From contig BPIR01000002.1 of NCBI GenBank assembly GCA_026004215.1, positions 609,844-673,843 of the forward strand: DNA of 64,000 bases, in the 5' to 3' direction. The DNA is from Candidatus Binatia bacterium. Its GTDB lineage: Bacteria; Desulfobacterota; Binatia; HRBIN30. A model generated the notes under the pieces. The model was given only the letters and a program-made list of their open reading frames with translations, had not been told where the DNA came from and did not search any database. Shown here piece after piece: positions 1 to 9,508 of this stretch (positions are counted from its first letter, which is position 1; every line of letters starts with the position of its first letter). Made by a program: the position numbers and the translations under genes.

Positions 1-1677
1 ATACCACCGGTAAATGGCTGTGCGCGTGATATCGAAGGGCTCGTGCTCCGTTCCGTACTCGCTTTTCAGCAAATGGTAACTCGCCCACGGGGTGACCGTG
101 AATGCCACGACGAGCGACACCAACATGGCTACAGGCACGTTGAAGGCCATGGGAGCCATGTACGGGCCCATCATGCCGGTGATGAAAAACATCGGCAGGA
201 ACGACACGATGACCGTAAACGTCGCCAAGATCACCGGCGGGCGCACTTCGTCCACGGCCGTCAAAGTGGCTTCGAGTGGCGGCTCGCGGCGCAACTGGAA
301 GTGCCGGAAAATGTTTTCCACATCCACGATCGGGTCGTCCACCAGCAAGCCGAGCGACAGGATCAAAGCGAACAGCGTCACGCGGTTGATCGTGTAACCG
401 AAAATCAAATCGAGCAGCAGCGTGATCGCCAGCGTCATCGGCACGGCCAAGGCGACGATGAACGATTCCTTGGGCCCGAGCGCGATGGCCAGCAACACCA
501 GAATGGTGGCCACGGCAATGAACAAGTGCTTGACGAGTTCGTTCACCTTGTGATTGGCCGTTTCCCCGTAGTCGCGCGTGATCGTCACGGCGACATCGTC
601 GGGAATGACGACACCGCGCTGTTCTTCCACCGCACGGATCAGCGCCTCGGCCACCCACACGGCGTTCGTGCCCTTGCGCTTCGCGACAGCGATCGTAACC
701 GCCGGGCATTCGCGACCGTCCGCCTCGGGGCAAAGTTGCACTGCCCCCTGCCCCGCCTGGGCGTACTCCGGCGGAAGCCATAAGGTGCGTGCACTCGCCG
801 CTGCCGGGCCAAAGCCGATTCGCGTGTAGCTTTCGACCTCTCGGGGCCCGTCCACCACGCGCGCTACATCCCGTAGATACACGGCTTGGCCACCCGGGGC
901 CGCAATCACGGCATGTTCCACCTCGGCCGCCGAGCGAAAGAACGGACCGACTTCGAGCAACACTTCGCGGCCGCCGCGCTCGAAGGACCCTGCATGGACA
1001 TTCACGTTCGCGGCTTGCAGGCTGCGTACGACTTCCAAGAGCGAGAGGCCACGGGCGGCGAGCTTCGCAGGATCTACGTACACGGATATTTGCCGGGGCT
1101 GGCCTCCGACCACCCAGCTTCGCCCGGTGTTCGGAATGCGGTTGAGCTTGTTCAAGAGTTCATCGGCAATACGGCGTAGTTCACCCGAGCCGACGCGATT
1201 GCCGGGCGACCACAAGGTAAACAACACGATGGGCACATCGTCAATTTCCACGGGCTTGACGATCCAACTCGTCACGCCCGGAGGCATGGCATCCTGGTTG
1301 GACATGAGCTTGTTCCACACCTTCACCAGGCTGCGCTCGCGGTCCTCCCCGACATAGAAGCGCACGGTTGCCACCGCCTCGCCCGGGCGCGACATGGAGT
1401 ACACGTACTCCACGCCGTCAATTTCCCAGAGTTTGGCTTCTAGGGGAGTGGCCACGAGCTTCTCGGTCTCCTCGGCGGTCGCCCCGGGAAAGCGCACGAA
1501 CACATCGGCAAAGGGCACCACGATTTGCGGCTCCTCTTCCCGCGGCGTGAGGTACAGCGCTGCCGCTCCCGCAAGGAAGGATGCGATCAACAACAGCAAC
1601 GAGAGTTGCGAGGTGAGAAACTTGGCGACAATGCGCGAGGTCAGGCGCCGGTGTGCTTCGCTTCTGCCTTCGCTCAT
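1..1677 (-). CDS. RND-family efflux permease, C-terminus cut by window edge
   Basis: Inner-membrane proton-driven pump subunit of a tripartite efflux system. The visible 559 residues begin with a short cytoplasmic tail and TM1, continue through the first periplasmic porter domain, and reach the TM2-TM4 bundle. The segment LLVDDPIVDVENI near residue 445 carries the paired aspartates of the RND proton relay. Family members are about 1030-1100 residues, so roughly half is missing beyond position 1. The ATG at 1677 follows the adaptor gene by 6 bp, so adaptor and pump are co-transcribed. The substrate (metal or organic) cannot be told from this part. The RND assignment is firm. Confidence 0.93.
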   Translation of the reverse strand, partial: MSEGRSEAHRRLTSRIVAKFLTSQLSLLLLIASFLAGAAALYLTPREEEPQIVVPFADVFVRFPGATAEETEKLVATPLEAKLWEIDGVEYVYSMSRPGEAVATVRFYVGEDRERSLVKVWNKLMSNQDAMPPGVTSWIVKPVEIDDVPIVLFTLWSPGNRVGSGELRRIADELLNKLNRIPNTGRSWVVGGQPRQISVYVDPAKLAARGLSLLEVVRSLQAANVNVHAGSFERGGREVLLEVGPFFRSAAEVEHAVIAAPGGQAVYLRDVARVVDGPREVESYTRIGFGPAAASARTLWLPPEYAQAGQGAVQLCPEADGRECPAVTIAVAKRKGTNAVWVAEALIRAVEEQRGVVIPDDVAVTITRDYGETANHKVNELVKHLFIAVATILVLLAIALGPKESFIVALAVPMTLAITLLLDLIFGYTINRVTLFALILSLGLLVDDPIVDVENIFRHFQLRREPPLEATLTAVDEVRPPVILATFTVIVSFLPMFFITGMMGPYMAPMAFNVPVAMLVSLVVAFTVTPWASYHLLKSEYGTEHEPFDITRTAIYRWY

Positions 1678-1683
1678 GGTTGT

Positions 1684-2769
1684 CTAGCCTCGAGGCATGC
1701 GGGGGACCACCACACGGTCGCCGTCGGAAATGCCGGAAATGACTTCCACGGCGTCCCCGAACACCTTGCCCGTCCGCACCTGCCGCACCCGGATACCCCC
1801 CTCGCCGCGCACGTACACAAATTCCAGTTGGCCGCGCCGTTGAACGGCCGTACGTGGCACCAGCATGGCGCGGTGCTGGCCGCAGGTCACGCGCACGACG
1901 CCAAATGCGCCGGGGCGCATGTCGCTCGTCGCACCCAAGCCGAGTTTCACCCGCACCGTGCGGGTGGTCGAGTCGGCTTGCGGTGATACTTCTTCGATTC
2001 GTCCGAGGATCTCGCGCGCCGGCTGGTCCAAGCGTACTCCGAGTGACTCTCCGAGAACCAAGCCTGCGCTGCAGCTCTCGCCAATTGCCGCCTCGAAGTG
2101 GAGCGTGTCGGGGTCGTGCACAATCACCAGGGGTTGCCCCGGCACCGCCAAGTCTCCCGGATCGGCCAACCGTGCGGCGACCACGCCGTCGAAGGGCGCT
2201 TTGAGCACGGTCTCCCCGAGTGCGACCTCGGCCTCGGCGAGCGCATCGCGTGCGCGCTGCAACGCGGCAGCGGCGGCGCGGCTACGAGCGACAACGGCAT
2301 CCAAGTCGCGCTGTGTGGCGGCGCTTTGTTCGAACAAGGCACGCACCCGGCGTTCTTCCTGAGCAGCGAGCTGGGCGTCGGCCTCGGCTGCGGCCACAGC
2401 CGCGCGTGCCTGCTCGCGTTTGGCGCCTAGCTCTCGAGCATCCAGGCTCACGAGCGGGTCGCCCGCTCGGACCGAGCTTCCCATATGCACGTGTACCCCG
2501 GCCACACGCGCCAGGACACGCGGTGCCACGTTCGCCACCAAGCGCGAGCGCACAGACCCGGGCCACTCGACCACATCGGGCACCTCGCGCGTGACCACAG
2601 GGTGCTCCTCGCCTTCGATCACCGCCGGCGGAAGCGGCTTGACGCCGGGCTCGACCTTGTGCCCGCCCATTGCACCCGAGAGGTACACCAGTACGGCGAT
2701 CAGACCGAGCACCGCAGTTACGGCACCCATCAGGCGTGGCGAGATTGTCCGCCGATGCTCCCCTGTCAT
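1684..2769 (-). CDS. RND periplasmic adaptor (membrane fusion protein, HlyD/AcrA family)
   Basis: Bridges the inner-membrane pump to the outer-membrane channel. The 361-residue protein has an N-terminal membrane anchor (about residues 10-35), a lipoyl half (VAPRVLARVAGVHVHMGSSV), an alpha-hairpin rich in Ala/Glu/Arg, the second lipoyl half (VLKAPFDGVVAARLADPGDL), a beta-barrel, and a membrane-proximal domain ending GDRVVVPRMPRG. I chose the ATG at 2769, which overlaps the TGA of the upstream TolC-like gene by four bases (ATGA). A longer in-frame extension lies inside that gene and has no coding character. Translational coupling fits a three-component pump. Confidence 0.92.
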   Translation of the reverse strand: MTGEHRRTISPRLMGAVTAVLGLIAVLVYLSGAMGGHKVEPGVKPLPPAVIEGEEHPVVTREVPDVVEWPGSVRSRLVANVAPRVLARVAGVHVHMGSSVRAGDPLVSLDARELGAKREQARAAVAAAEADAQLAAQEERRVRALFEQSAATQRDLDAVVARSRAAAAALQRARDALAEAEVALGETVLKAPFDGVVAARLADPGDLAVPGQPLVIVHDPDTLHFEAAIGESCSAGLVLGESLGVRLDQPAREILGRIEEVSPQADSTTRTVRVKLGLGATSDMRPGAFGVVRVTCGQHRAMLVPRTAVQRRGQLEFVYVRGEGGIRVRQVRTGKVFGDAVEVISGISDGDRVVVPRMPRG

Positions 2770-4124
2770 GGCACGAATTCCTCCTCCCAGCGGCCAATGG
2801 CTTTGCGCAGAGCGGCAACGCTGCGATGGAAGTCGTAGCGCGCGGCAACGGCTTGCGAGCGGGCCTCGGTGCGAGCCGCTTCCGCTTCGAGGTAGCGCGT
2901 CACGATCACCGCCCCCGCACGGTATTGCTGGTCCACCAAACGCAACGCCTCCTCCGCCGAACGTACCGCTGCTTCCGAAACTTTCACCCGCTCGCGCGCC
3001 TCCTCCCAATCGGCAAACGCGACCCGTGCCTCGTGCTCCACGGCAGCACGAGTTTTGTCTTCCAGATGGCGCGCCTCGGCCAGGCGCTGTTCGGCAGCCC
3101 GCAGCCGCTCGAGCTTGCGGAACCCCGAGAACAAATCCAGCTCGGCGGTGGCAGCGAAAAACCAGTTGTCCCGGCTCGCCGAAAAACGCAAGTCCGTGGC
3201 GTTCTGCCCGTACGAACCCATCAAATCCACGCGCGGAAGGAAGCCGGCCCGCTCGGCGCTCACTTCCGCCTCTCTCGCGGCGACGAGCTCGCGCACCGCA
3301 ACCAGCTCTTGGCGGTGCGCCAGAGCTTGCTCCACCGCCTCCGCAGCGTCCCGCACCAGGCTGGCCGAAACCTCTCCCTCGGGGCTCACCGACAGTGGCT
3401 CGCTGCCCGGCAAGGCCAGGACCAAGCGTAATGCCGAGCGCGCCACCTCCACGCCGTTACGGGCGCGCACTTCGGCCATTTCTGCCGCTGCCAAGCGAGT
3501 TTCCAGGGACAGCACATCCGACTGGAGAGCCGCCCCAGCGGCCACACGGGCGCGCGCATTCTCGATCGCGCTTTGTACGGCTGCACGCGAGACGCGCGCC
3601 ACTTCGAGCTGTTCCGGCGCGGCCAGCAACGCGTAGTACGCTTGCGCTGCGGCATCGATGACAGCATTGCGCGCCGCCTTGGCTTCCGCTTCGGCCGCAC
3701 GAGCCCCGGCACCCGCAGCTTGACGGCGAAAGTAATCCTGGCCGCCGCGAAACAGCGGGAAGGCGGCGAGCACCTCGGGCCGGACGTCTTGAGTCGGCCC
3801 AGGGTGGTTGAAGTTCCGGTCGAAGCTCAGCCGCCGCTGCGAAATAATCATTCCGAACGCCTTCGCAGGATCGTCCGTGCGGGCAAACGCGAGTCGCGCA
3901 GTCAGTTGGGGATAAAAGGCAGACTCGGCCTCACCCACTTGGGCGCGCGCTGCCTCGGCGCGGGCCAGTGCTTGCTGGATGTCGGGGTTGCGCTCGAGAG
4001 CGAGGGCGATCACCTCGCGGAGCGTCCACCCCGGGTGCTCGGTTGCTGTGGGCTGCTCCCCCGCTTCTGCGGCAGCCACGGCCGCGCACACAACGACCCA
4101 TACGACTACCCATGCCCTGTGCAT
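2766..4124 (-). CDS. TolC-family outer-membrane efflux channel
   Basis: Outer-membrane exit duct of the tripartite pump. The 452 residues start with a signal peptide (MHRAWVVVWVVVCAAVAAAEA) followed by two internally related halves dominated by long Ala/Glu/Arg-rich helices, e.g. ALERNPDIQQALARAEAARA in the first half. This is the OEP/TolC pattern and the length is usual. The gene sits between a small membrane protein (stop at 4144, 19 bp upstream) and the adaptor (4-bp overlap), so expression is coupled. Confidence 0.9.
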   Translation of the reverse strand: MHRAWVVVWVVVCAAVAAAEAGEQPTATEHPGWTLREVIALALERNPDIQQALARAEAARAQVGEAESAFYPQLTARLAFARTDDPAKAFGMIISQRRLSFDRNFNHPGPTQDVRPEVLAAFPLFRGGQDYFRRQAAGAGARAAEAEAKAARNAVIDAAAQAYYALLAAPEQLEVARVSRAAVQSAIENARARVAAGAALQSDVLSLETRLAAAEMAEVRARNGVEVARSALRLVLALPGSEPLSVSPEGEVSASLVRDAAEAVEQALAHRQELVAVRELVAAREAEVSAERAGFLPRVDLMGSYGQNATDLRFSASRDNWFFAATAELDLFSGFRKLERLRAAEQRLAEARHLEDKTRAAVEHEARVAFADWEEARERVKVSEAAVRSAEEALRLVDQQYRAGAVIVTRYLEAEAARTEARSQAVAARYDFHRSVAALRKAIGRWEEEFVP

Positions 4125-4143
4125 GTGCCGTCCTCTTCTGCGC

Positions 4144-4329
4144 TCACTTCGTGCCCAGCCGCCGCAGCACCTTTTCTGCCGGGCAAAAGCCCGTAAAGGC
4201 CGACTGGATCAGGTTCAGCGACACGAACGCCGCGAGCAAAAACCAGCCTGGATGCACGAAGTATCCGAGGATCAGGCTAATCCCGACCAACGTTCCGGCC
4301 AGTAAACGCACGCCTCGCTCTGTTGTCAT
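4144..4329 (-). CDS. Small DUF2892 (YgaP-like) membrane protein
   Basis: A 61-residue protein with two hydrophobic segments (VRLLAGTLVGISLILGYF and FLLAAFVSLNLIQSAF) and the ending TGFCPAEKVLRRLG typical of DUF2892 proteins, often seen near rhodaneses and efflux genes. I prefer the ATG at 4329 because GGAGG lies eight bases upstream; an in-frame GTG at 4338 would overlap that ribosome-binding site. It is the first gene of the efflux operon. Its molecular role is unknown. Confidence 0.8.
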   Translation of the reverse strand: MTTERGVRLLAGTLVGISLILGYFVHPGWFLLAAFVSLNLIQSAFTGFCPAEKVLRRLGTK

Positions 4330-4698
4330 GGCTCTCACCTCCGCTTCGGGTGTCGACTCTCACATCCCCTTAGAGCCAACAAGAGGAAAAAGGTTCCCGC
4401 CGAGGTGTGGGCTTCTTCGCTCGGGCCCCGCTCCGGGCTTTTGGGGGACCTTCCAAGAATTTCGTTCTTGTTGCCCCCGCAGGCACGTTTCCACCCCGGC
4501 ACGCTGTGCCGCGGAACGCGCGAGTTCTGCCGGCGAATCCCCTGGCCAGAACAAAAGAATTCGCCAAGGAGGGGAAAAATTTTCTCGCGCGCGTTGTTGC
4601 CCTCGCGCTTCCGAGGGGCGTAGTATCCGGCTCGTTGCGGGTGTGGGGCGGCATCCTCAGGGTTCGGTTGTTCCGGGACGAACAGGAGTTGCCCAGCC
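4330..4698. other. Divergent intergenic region, no gene
   Basis: About 370 bp between the minus-strand efflux operon and the plus-strand surface-protein operon, so it must hold both promoters. Short ORFs here look like chance frames. A hairpin CCCTCG/CGAGGG lies at 4600-4617. I cannot assign -35/-10 boxes reliably. Confidence 0.5.
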
Positions 4699-6348
4699 AT
4701 GATCCGCGGACAGTCAAAAGCGTTCCAGTTGCCATCCATCCCCTTCGTCGCTTGGACCGCGGCTGCGTTCCTTCACCTGTTGCCGCTTCCGGACACGGCA
4801 CCGGCTCAGGTGCTGTCGGTGACAAAGGAGGCGCGCGTCACTTGTCAGGCCGGCCTGTTCGCGCGGGCGGTGATCGAGTACACAGTTGCGGTAGGCAACA
4901 CGACGCGGAGCCCTGTGGTGCTGCGGGTGGAAGATCCTATTCCCCAGGGGACGACTTACCAGCTTGGTTCCGCAACAGGCGGCGCAACTTACAACGGAAT
5001 TCGCAACCAAATGGAATGGCAGGGTGTCCTGTTGCCGGGAACCGCACTCGTTCTGACCTTCGCGGTCGCCACCGACCCTTTATGGGGCACTCCGGCGATG
5101 GTCGAAAATACGGTGTTTGTCATTCCCGCCGAGGGGGCTACGCCGACCCGCGCCTTTCGAACCGACACGATCTCGTGCCCGACGCCATCGTTCACTCGCT
5201 CGCCGACGCCCACGCGTAGCCCGGGAACGACACTGTCACCGACACGAACACCCTCTCGCACGCGCACCCCCACCCCATCGCGCAACCCCACGGCTACGCC
5301 CACACCTACACTACTCGGATGCTGCCAGCTCGGACCAGCACAGTGTTTTTCGCCCGCGAGAGGATCGCAGTGCGAGGGGCAATTCTTTCCCGGTCATGTT
5401 TGCGATACGAGTTCCGGGAGGTGTCGCCTTCCCTTTACGCCCACGCGTACTCGCACGGCAACGCCCACCCGCAGTACAACGGCCACCCCGACTGCCACGG
5501 CAACCCACACGCCGGCCCGGGCCTGTTTTTTCGACGTGTTCGTGGAAGGGCTCCCCTCGTGCACGCCAACAGCGAGCCCTACCCCAACTCTCACCCCCAC
5601 TGCGACCCCCACGGAACTGAGCACCGATACCTCCACCCCCGGAAGAATCACGATTACGTTCGCCCCTCGGTGCACGCGGGAATGCGACCGCATCGACTGG
5701 ATTCAGGTGGTTTGCGAGACAGCCACTTTGAAAAACGGGAGCCGAAAAGCAGTGCGCCCCGCACACTACGATGTCGGGGGAAACCACTTCGGCTTCAGTG
5801 GGAACACGGCAGACGGTCGTACCGTCAACGTAGCAGCTTCACCAACACCCGATCGATTTTGCTGGGTGGACCGTTTGGACAACAAGAAGGTCCCCTATTA
5901 CGGCCAGGATAACGGCTACGACTCCGGGGGCGCCGCAAAATCCGGAGCGCACAATTCGACCCTGAATCCAAACCGCAAGACCTGGATGACCGACCGACCT
6001 ACACTGCACGATCGCGTGGATCCGGCTTCCGGCGTCCACACGTGCTGGGAGGCCTTGGACCAGAATTTGGGCGGAACTGTGGAAACCATTACGGACGAAT
6101 TCGAGGCTTGCGTGTTCTGCCGAGAAGGTAAAGACCAGGGCACCATTTACGGGTGCGTCACCTGGACCGACACGTTCAAGCGCCCTGCCGACAGCGCTGG
6201 TCCGGCGGCGACTGAGCCCGGCGCGATTGCCAGTGGGACGGTGAGTTCAAAGCCATCGGATGCGTGGAAAAAAGCGGCAAACGCAGCCACCGGCCAGTTC
6301 GGAAACTATCCCAATGGACCCGACGTACAAGGAGGGAAATTCAAATGA
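4699..6348 (+). CDS. Exported Thr/Pro-linker surface protein with DUF11-like N-terminal domain
   Basis: A 549-residue secreted protein of unknown function. After a signal peptide (cleavage near APAQ) comes a beta-sandwich of the DUF11/'conserved repeat' type (EYTVAVGNTTRSPVVLRV, DPIPQGTTY). Next come two low-complexity TPTRT/TATPT linkers that bracket a cysteine-rich module (GCCQLGPAQCFS, CDTSSGRC). The C-terminal region of about 210 residues is Cys/Trp-containing and I do not recognise it. Such 'TPTPTPT' spacers are common in exported proteins of Binatota and related Deltaproteobacteria. Its TGA overlaps the ATG of the next gene, indicating a two-gene operon. Confidence 0.75.
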   Translation: MIRGQSKAFQLPSIPFVAWTAAAFLHLLPLPDTAPAQVLSVTKEARVTCQAGLFARAVIEYTVAVGNTTRSPVVLRVEDPIPQGTTYQLGSATGGATYNGIRNQMEWQGVLLPGTALVLTFAVATDPLWGTPAMVENTVFVIPAEGATPTRAFRTDTISCPTPSFTRSPTPTRSPGTTLSPTRTPSRTRTPTPSRNPTATPTPTLLGCCQLGPAQCFSPARGSQCEGQFFPGHVCDTSSGRCRLPFTPTRTRTATPTRSTTATPTATATHTPARACFFDVFVEGLPSCTPTASPTPTLTPTATPTELSTDTSTPGRITITFAPRCTRECDRIDWIQVVCETATLKNGSRKAVRPAHYDVGGNHFGFSGNTADGRTVNVAASPTPDRFCWVDRLDNKKVPYYGQDNGYDSGGAAKSGAHNSTLNPNRKTWMTDRPTLHDRVDPASGVHTCWEALDQNLGGTVETITDEFEACVFCREGKDQGTIYGCVTWTDTFKRPADSAGPAATEPGAIASGTVSSKPSDAWKKAANAATGQFGNYPNGPDVQGGKFK

Positions 6349-7178
6349 CGCCTAACCGCAGGCTCGATCCCGCTTTGAGCAAGCAGGGGCTCGCCGCGGC
6401 GGTTGCGGCGCGACTAATCTTGTTTGGGTGGGTGCTGGCCCTCAGCGCGCCAGCTTTGCCAGCGCGAGGAGAACACCGAGCCCTCAAGTTTACCTACATC
6501 GGCGTGCAGAAGGAACCGATTCCGAGCCTGATTTTGCACGACGGGGTGGCGTTCGATCTGTTTGCCATGTTTGAGTCGGTCGAGTCTGCGCTTGTGGACC
6601 GCGGTAACGACGGCCTTGCGAGCCCGGAAGGCGAGCGGATTGCAAGAGTGGTTCAGATACCCGCCGGTGTCATGGAAGAAGCGCTGCGGATCGTGCGCGC
6701 AATGGCGCGCGATGCGGACGTTCCCGAACTCGCGCGATGGAGCCTGGCTGTAACCACGCTGGCAGTCAATGGCCAGGTAAACGGCGAGGAGTGGTTCTGG
6801 GGGGCACCGAGGGCCGGGCGTGTACTCGCAGTGCTGGAACAAGCGCTGGCGGCCAGCGGCGAGGCGGCCTCCGCCGTCGGTCAGATGCGAGGCGCCATTT
6901 GTGGGGTGAACGATCGCGACGCGGACAATGTGCCGAACCTATGCGATGCTTGCCCTACCCTGCCTGGTCCCGAGAACTCCGCTGGTTGCCCGTGTGCTGG
7001 TGACTGCAACCTCGACGGCGCCGTCACGGTGGCGGAGATCGTGCGCGGCGTGAACGTGATTCTCGGACGCGCAGAATTCACGAACTGCCAAGCGCTCGAT
7101 CGCAACGCCGATCTGGTGGTCACCGTCGAGGAACTGGTCGCCGCGGTGCGGGCGCTACTGCGCGGCTGCGGTGAGTAG
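6345..7178 (+). CDS. Exported protein with C-terminal dockerin-like EF-hand pair
   Basis: 277 residues. I chose the ATG at 6345 because it overlaps the upstream TGA and has GGAGGG eight bases before it. The N-terminus is a signal peptide ending near ALPARG. The middle domain (residues about 35-185) is unrecognised. Then comes a thrombospondin-3-like calcium motif (NDRDADNVPNLCDACP) and a paired dockerin-like segment (GDCNLDGAVTVAEIVRGVN and DRNADLVVTVEELVAAV) ending GC. This ending recurs in predicted secreted proteins of this type of organism. It probably works with the surface protein encoded just upstream. Confidence 0.75.
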   Translation: MTPNRRLDPALSKQGLAAAVAARLILFGWVLALSAPALPARGEHRALKFTYIGVQKEPIPSLILHDGVAFDLFAMFESVESALVDRGNDGLASPEGERIARVVQIPAGVMEEALRIVRAMARDADVPELARWSLAVTTLAVNGQVNGEEWFWGAPRAGRVLAVLEQALAASGEAASAVGQMRGAICGVNDRDADNVPNLCDACPTLPGPENSAGCPCAGDCNLDGAVTVAEIVRGVNVILGRAEFTNCQALDRNADLVVTVEELVAAVRALLRGCGE

Positions 7179-7426
7179 GGCTTGGAGGTACTTAGCGATC
7201 GGGCTCCGCAACTCCGTTTCGGCCCGCCAAGAGGGCCTGGCGGATGGCATGCACTGCGCCTCCGCAGGAAGATCAGCCTCCACCCGCGCGCTCCCGCACC
7301 GGTTGCTTCTTTGGGAGGCATGCGGCGCGGCGGGACGCTAGTTTGCAGGCTCGGATGCTACGCTGCGAAGGGCCTCGCTTGCGTCGTACCGCAACAGCCC
7401 GACGCGAGTGCCAGATCAGCTTCCCC

Positions 7427-8170
7427 TTAACGCTTCGTCACTCGGCCGAGTTTCTTGCCAACGAAACTCGCCGCGCGACTCACGGCGCTGTGCACAAGTT
7501 GCATCCCACGGCGCTGAAAGCCCCGGATCCAGGATTCCACCTGGTCGAGACTCACTCCGAGTGTTGTGGCGATGTCTTCCTCGTCCTTGCCTTCCGCTGC
7601 CGCCAAAAGGACCTGAGCCAAAAGGCGCCGGCCTGGGTGCGGCCCCTGCGACCAAGTGACCAGCAAGCGTTCCATGGCTGGGGTAAGCCTTACCCGCAGT
7701 TCCCGCCCGCGGCGCCAGTAACGCTCCGGCAGGTCGTGCCCCCGCAGAATTTGCCGCAGGCCCTCGACGCTGACGTCTTCGATAATTTGTTGCTCCAGCA
7801 AATAGCTCCGTAAACGCCGCAAAGACCAACGCGAGTGACCCAAACCGAGAGAGCGCGGCGAGGTTTGCGCAATCTGTACAATCTTGGCCCGCAGTTCTTC
7901 ACTGAACACGATGGGCCGAGTGGTACCCGTGGCTGCGTGGGTGAGACCAGCCACCCCGCGCTCGTAAAAGCGCAGCAGCCGATTCCGAACGGTGTTGGGG
8001 TGAACTCCCAGGCGTGAGGCCACCACCTTGAGGGGCAGCCCCCGTGCCCGCGCTAAGACGATTTGCGCGTTGCGCGCCACCGCCTCGGGCCCGTTGTTTG
8101 CCAGCCACTCCAGCTCCCGCCGCACCGACTCGGTGAGCTCCAGTGGCCTTCGAAGCGAACGTTTCGACAT
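7427..8170 (-). CDS. IS630-type HTH protein with duplicated DNA-binding domain, no transposase core
   Basis: 247 residues; start ATG 8170 (MSKRSLRRPLEL). A longer in-frame extension would overlap the divergent glycosyltransferase gene. Residues 1-135 follow the N-terminal DNA-binding part of IS630-family transposases (RARGLPLKVVASRLGVHPNT, then SLGLGHSRWSLRRLRSYL). Instead of a DDE catalytic domain, the C-terminal 80 residues repeat the first helix-turn-helix (LAQVLLAAAEGKDEEDIATT, LGVSLDQVESW). There are no terminal inverted repeats. I infer a transcriptional regulator derived from a transposase, perhaps controlling the divergent glycan operon. Confidence 0.7.
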   Translation of the reverse strand: MSKRSLRRPLELTESVRRELEWLANNGPEAVARNAQIVLARARGLPLKVVASRLGVHPNTVRNRLLRFYERGVAGLTHAATGTTRPIVFSEELRAKIVQIAQTSPRSLGLGHSRWSLRRLRSYLLEQQIIEDVSVEGLRQILRGHDLPERYWRRGRELRVRLTPAMERLLVTWSQGPHPGRRLLAQVLLAAAEGKDEEDIATTLGVSLDQVESWIRGFQRRGMQLVHSAVSRAASFVGKKLGRVTKR

Positions 8171-8452
8171 GGCCTTTTCTCCCTGCGCAAATCCGGCTCG
8201 ACTCGGAGCGAGCAACGCGTACCCCATCCCGCCGGCGTTGTCAACAACGAAACGCCGGCGGGGCGAGGTCGCACCGTCGCCGGTCGCGCGCGTAAGAGCA
8301 AAGGCAACCACTACGCACATCTGGCGCGCGGAGGGAGCAGTGATTATCCAAACAGTGCTTTTTCTTTCCGCACAGCGGAAGCTGCGCTTTGCGGCTATGG
8401 GTCGGCGCAAAGTTGTGGTTCCAGCATTTCGAGAATGTCGAGAGGAGGAATC

Positions 8453-9508
8453 ATGCGGATTGCCCAAGTTGCTCCACTGATCGAAAGTGTTCCCCCCAAA
8501 CTTTATGGCGGCACGGAGCGAGTCGTGGCGTACCTGACGGAAGCACTCGTCAACATGGGGCACGAAGTCACTCTGTTCGCCAGCGGAGATTCGCACACCC
8601 GCGCGCGCCTGGTGTCCACTTGTCCCCGCGCACTTCGACTCGATCCCGCGGTGCGCGACCCTCTCCCGCACACCCTCTTGTTGATCGAGCGCGTGCGCCA
8701 GCTCGCCGGAGAGTTCGACGTGCTGCACTTTCACGTGGACCTACTCCACTTCCCGGTGTTTCGCCCCATGCGTGAACGCACCCTCACGACTTTACACGGG
8801 CGGCTCGACCTACCCGATCTCATACCCTTTGCACGGGAATTCTCGGACATGCCGGTGGTGTCCATTTCCGACGCACAACGCGAGCCTCTGCCGTGGATGC
8901 GTTGGGTGGCCACGGTGCAACACGGGCTTCCGAAAAACCTCCTGAAGTTTCACCCCAAGCCGCAAGGGTATCTCGCCTTTCTCGGCCGGATCTCGCCGGA
9001 GAAGGGACCGGAACGGGCAATTCGCATTGCCCGCAGGGCTGGCCTCCCCCTCAAGATTGCCGCCAAGGTGGACCGTGTGGATCAAGCCTACTATGACACG
9101 GTGGTGCGCCCCATGCTGCGGCAGCCCGGGGTGGAGTTCATTGGGGAAATTAGCGAGGCAGAAAAGTCGGAATTTTTGGGCAATGCGGCCGCGTTGTTGT
9201 TCCCGGTGGACTGGCCGGAGCCCTTTGGGCTGGTGATGATCGAAGCCATGGCTTGCGGCACGCCGGTGGTTGCTTTCCGGCGGGGGTCGGTACCCGAGGT
9301 TCTGGAGGACGGGGTTACGGGCTTCATCGTGGACGACGAGAGCCAAGCAGTGCAGGCGCTCGCGCGGCTTCACGAACTCGACCGCCACACCATCCGCGCA
9401 GTGTTCGAGCGCCGATTTACAGCAGAACGGATGGCACGCGACTATTTGCAGGTGTACGAGGCGCTCTTGCAACACGAGCAAAACGGGAACCTCGAAGAAG
9501 CCGCATGA
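8453..9508 (+). CDS. GT4-family glycosyltransferase
   Basis: Retaining GT-B transferase of 351 residues that moves a sugar from a nucleotide-sugar donor. The N-terminal half has PPKLYGGTERVVAYLTEAL. The C-terminal donor-binding half has SPEKGPERAIRIARRAG, then PEPFGLVMIEAMACGTPVVA with the conserved E-x7-E region and GSVPEVLEDGVTGF. I chose the ATG at 8453 because AGAGGAGG precedes it by four to ten bases; the longer frame upstream is not coding. Its stop overlaps the start of the debranching-type glycosidase, a frequent pairing that suggests glucan or storage-sugar metabolism. Confidence 0.9.
   Translation: MRIAQVAPLIESVPPKLYGGTERVVAYLTEALVNMGHEVTLFASGDSHTRARLVSTCPRALRLDPAVRDPLPHTLLLIERVRQLAGEFDVLHFHVDLLHFPVFRPMRERTLTTLHGRLDLPDLIPFAREFSDMPVVSISDAQREPLPWMRWVATVQHGLPKNLLKFHPKPQGYLAFLGRISPEKGPERAIRIARRAGLPLKIAAKVDRVDQAYYDTVVRPMLRQPGVEFIGEISEAEKSEFLGNAAALLFPVDWPEPFGLVMIEAMACGTPVVAFRRGSVPEVLEDGVTGFIVDDESQAVQALARLHELDRHTIRAVFERRFTAERMARDYLQVYEALLQHEQNGNLEEAA

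Noticed and set aside
1..783. Plus-strand 246-codon frame at the left end
   Set aside because: His/Arg-rich antisense shadow of the RND permease, which shows clear transmembrane and proton-relay motifs.
2420..3661. 413-codon plus-strand open frame
   Set aside because: Antisense to the adaptor and TolC-like genes; low-complexity Pro/Arg/Ser composition typical of GC-rich shadow frames.
7427..8170. IS630 insertion sequence
   Set aside because: No DDE catalytic domain, no terminal inverted repeats and no target-site duplication are visible.
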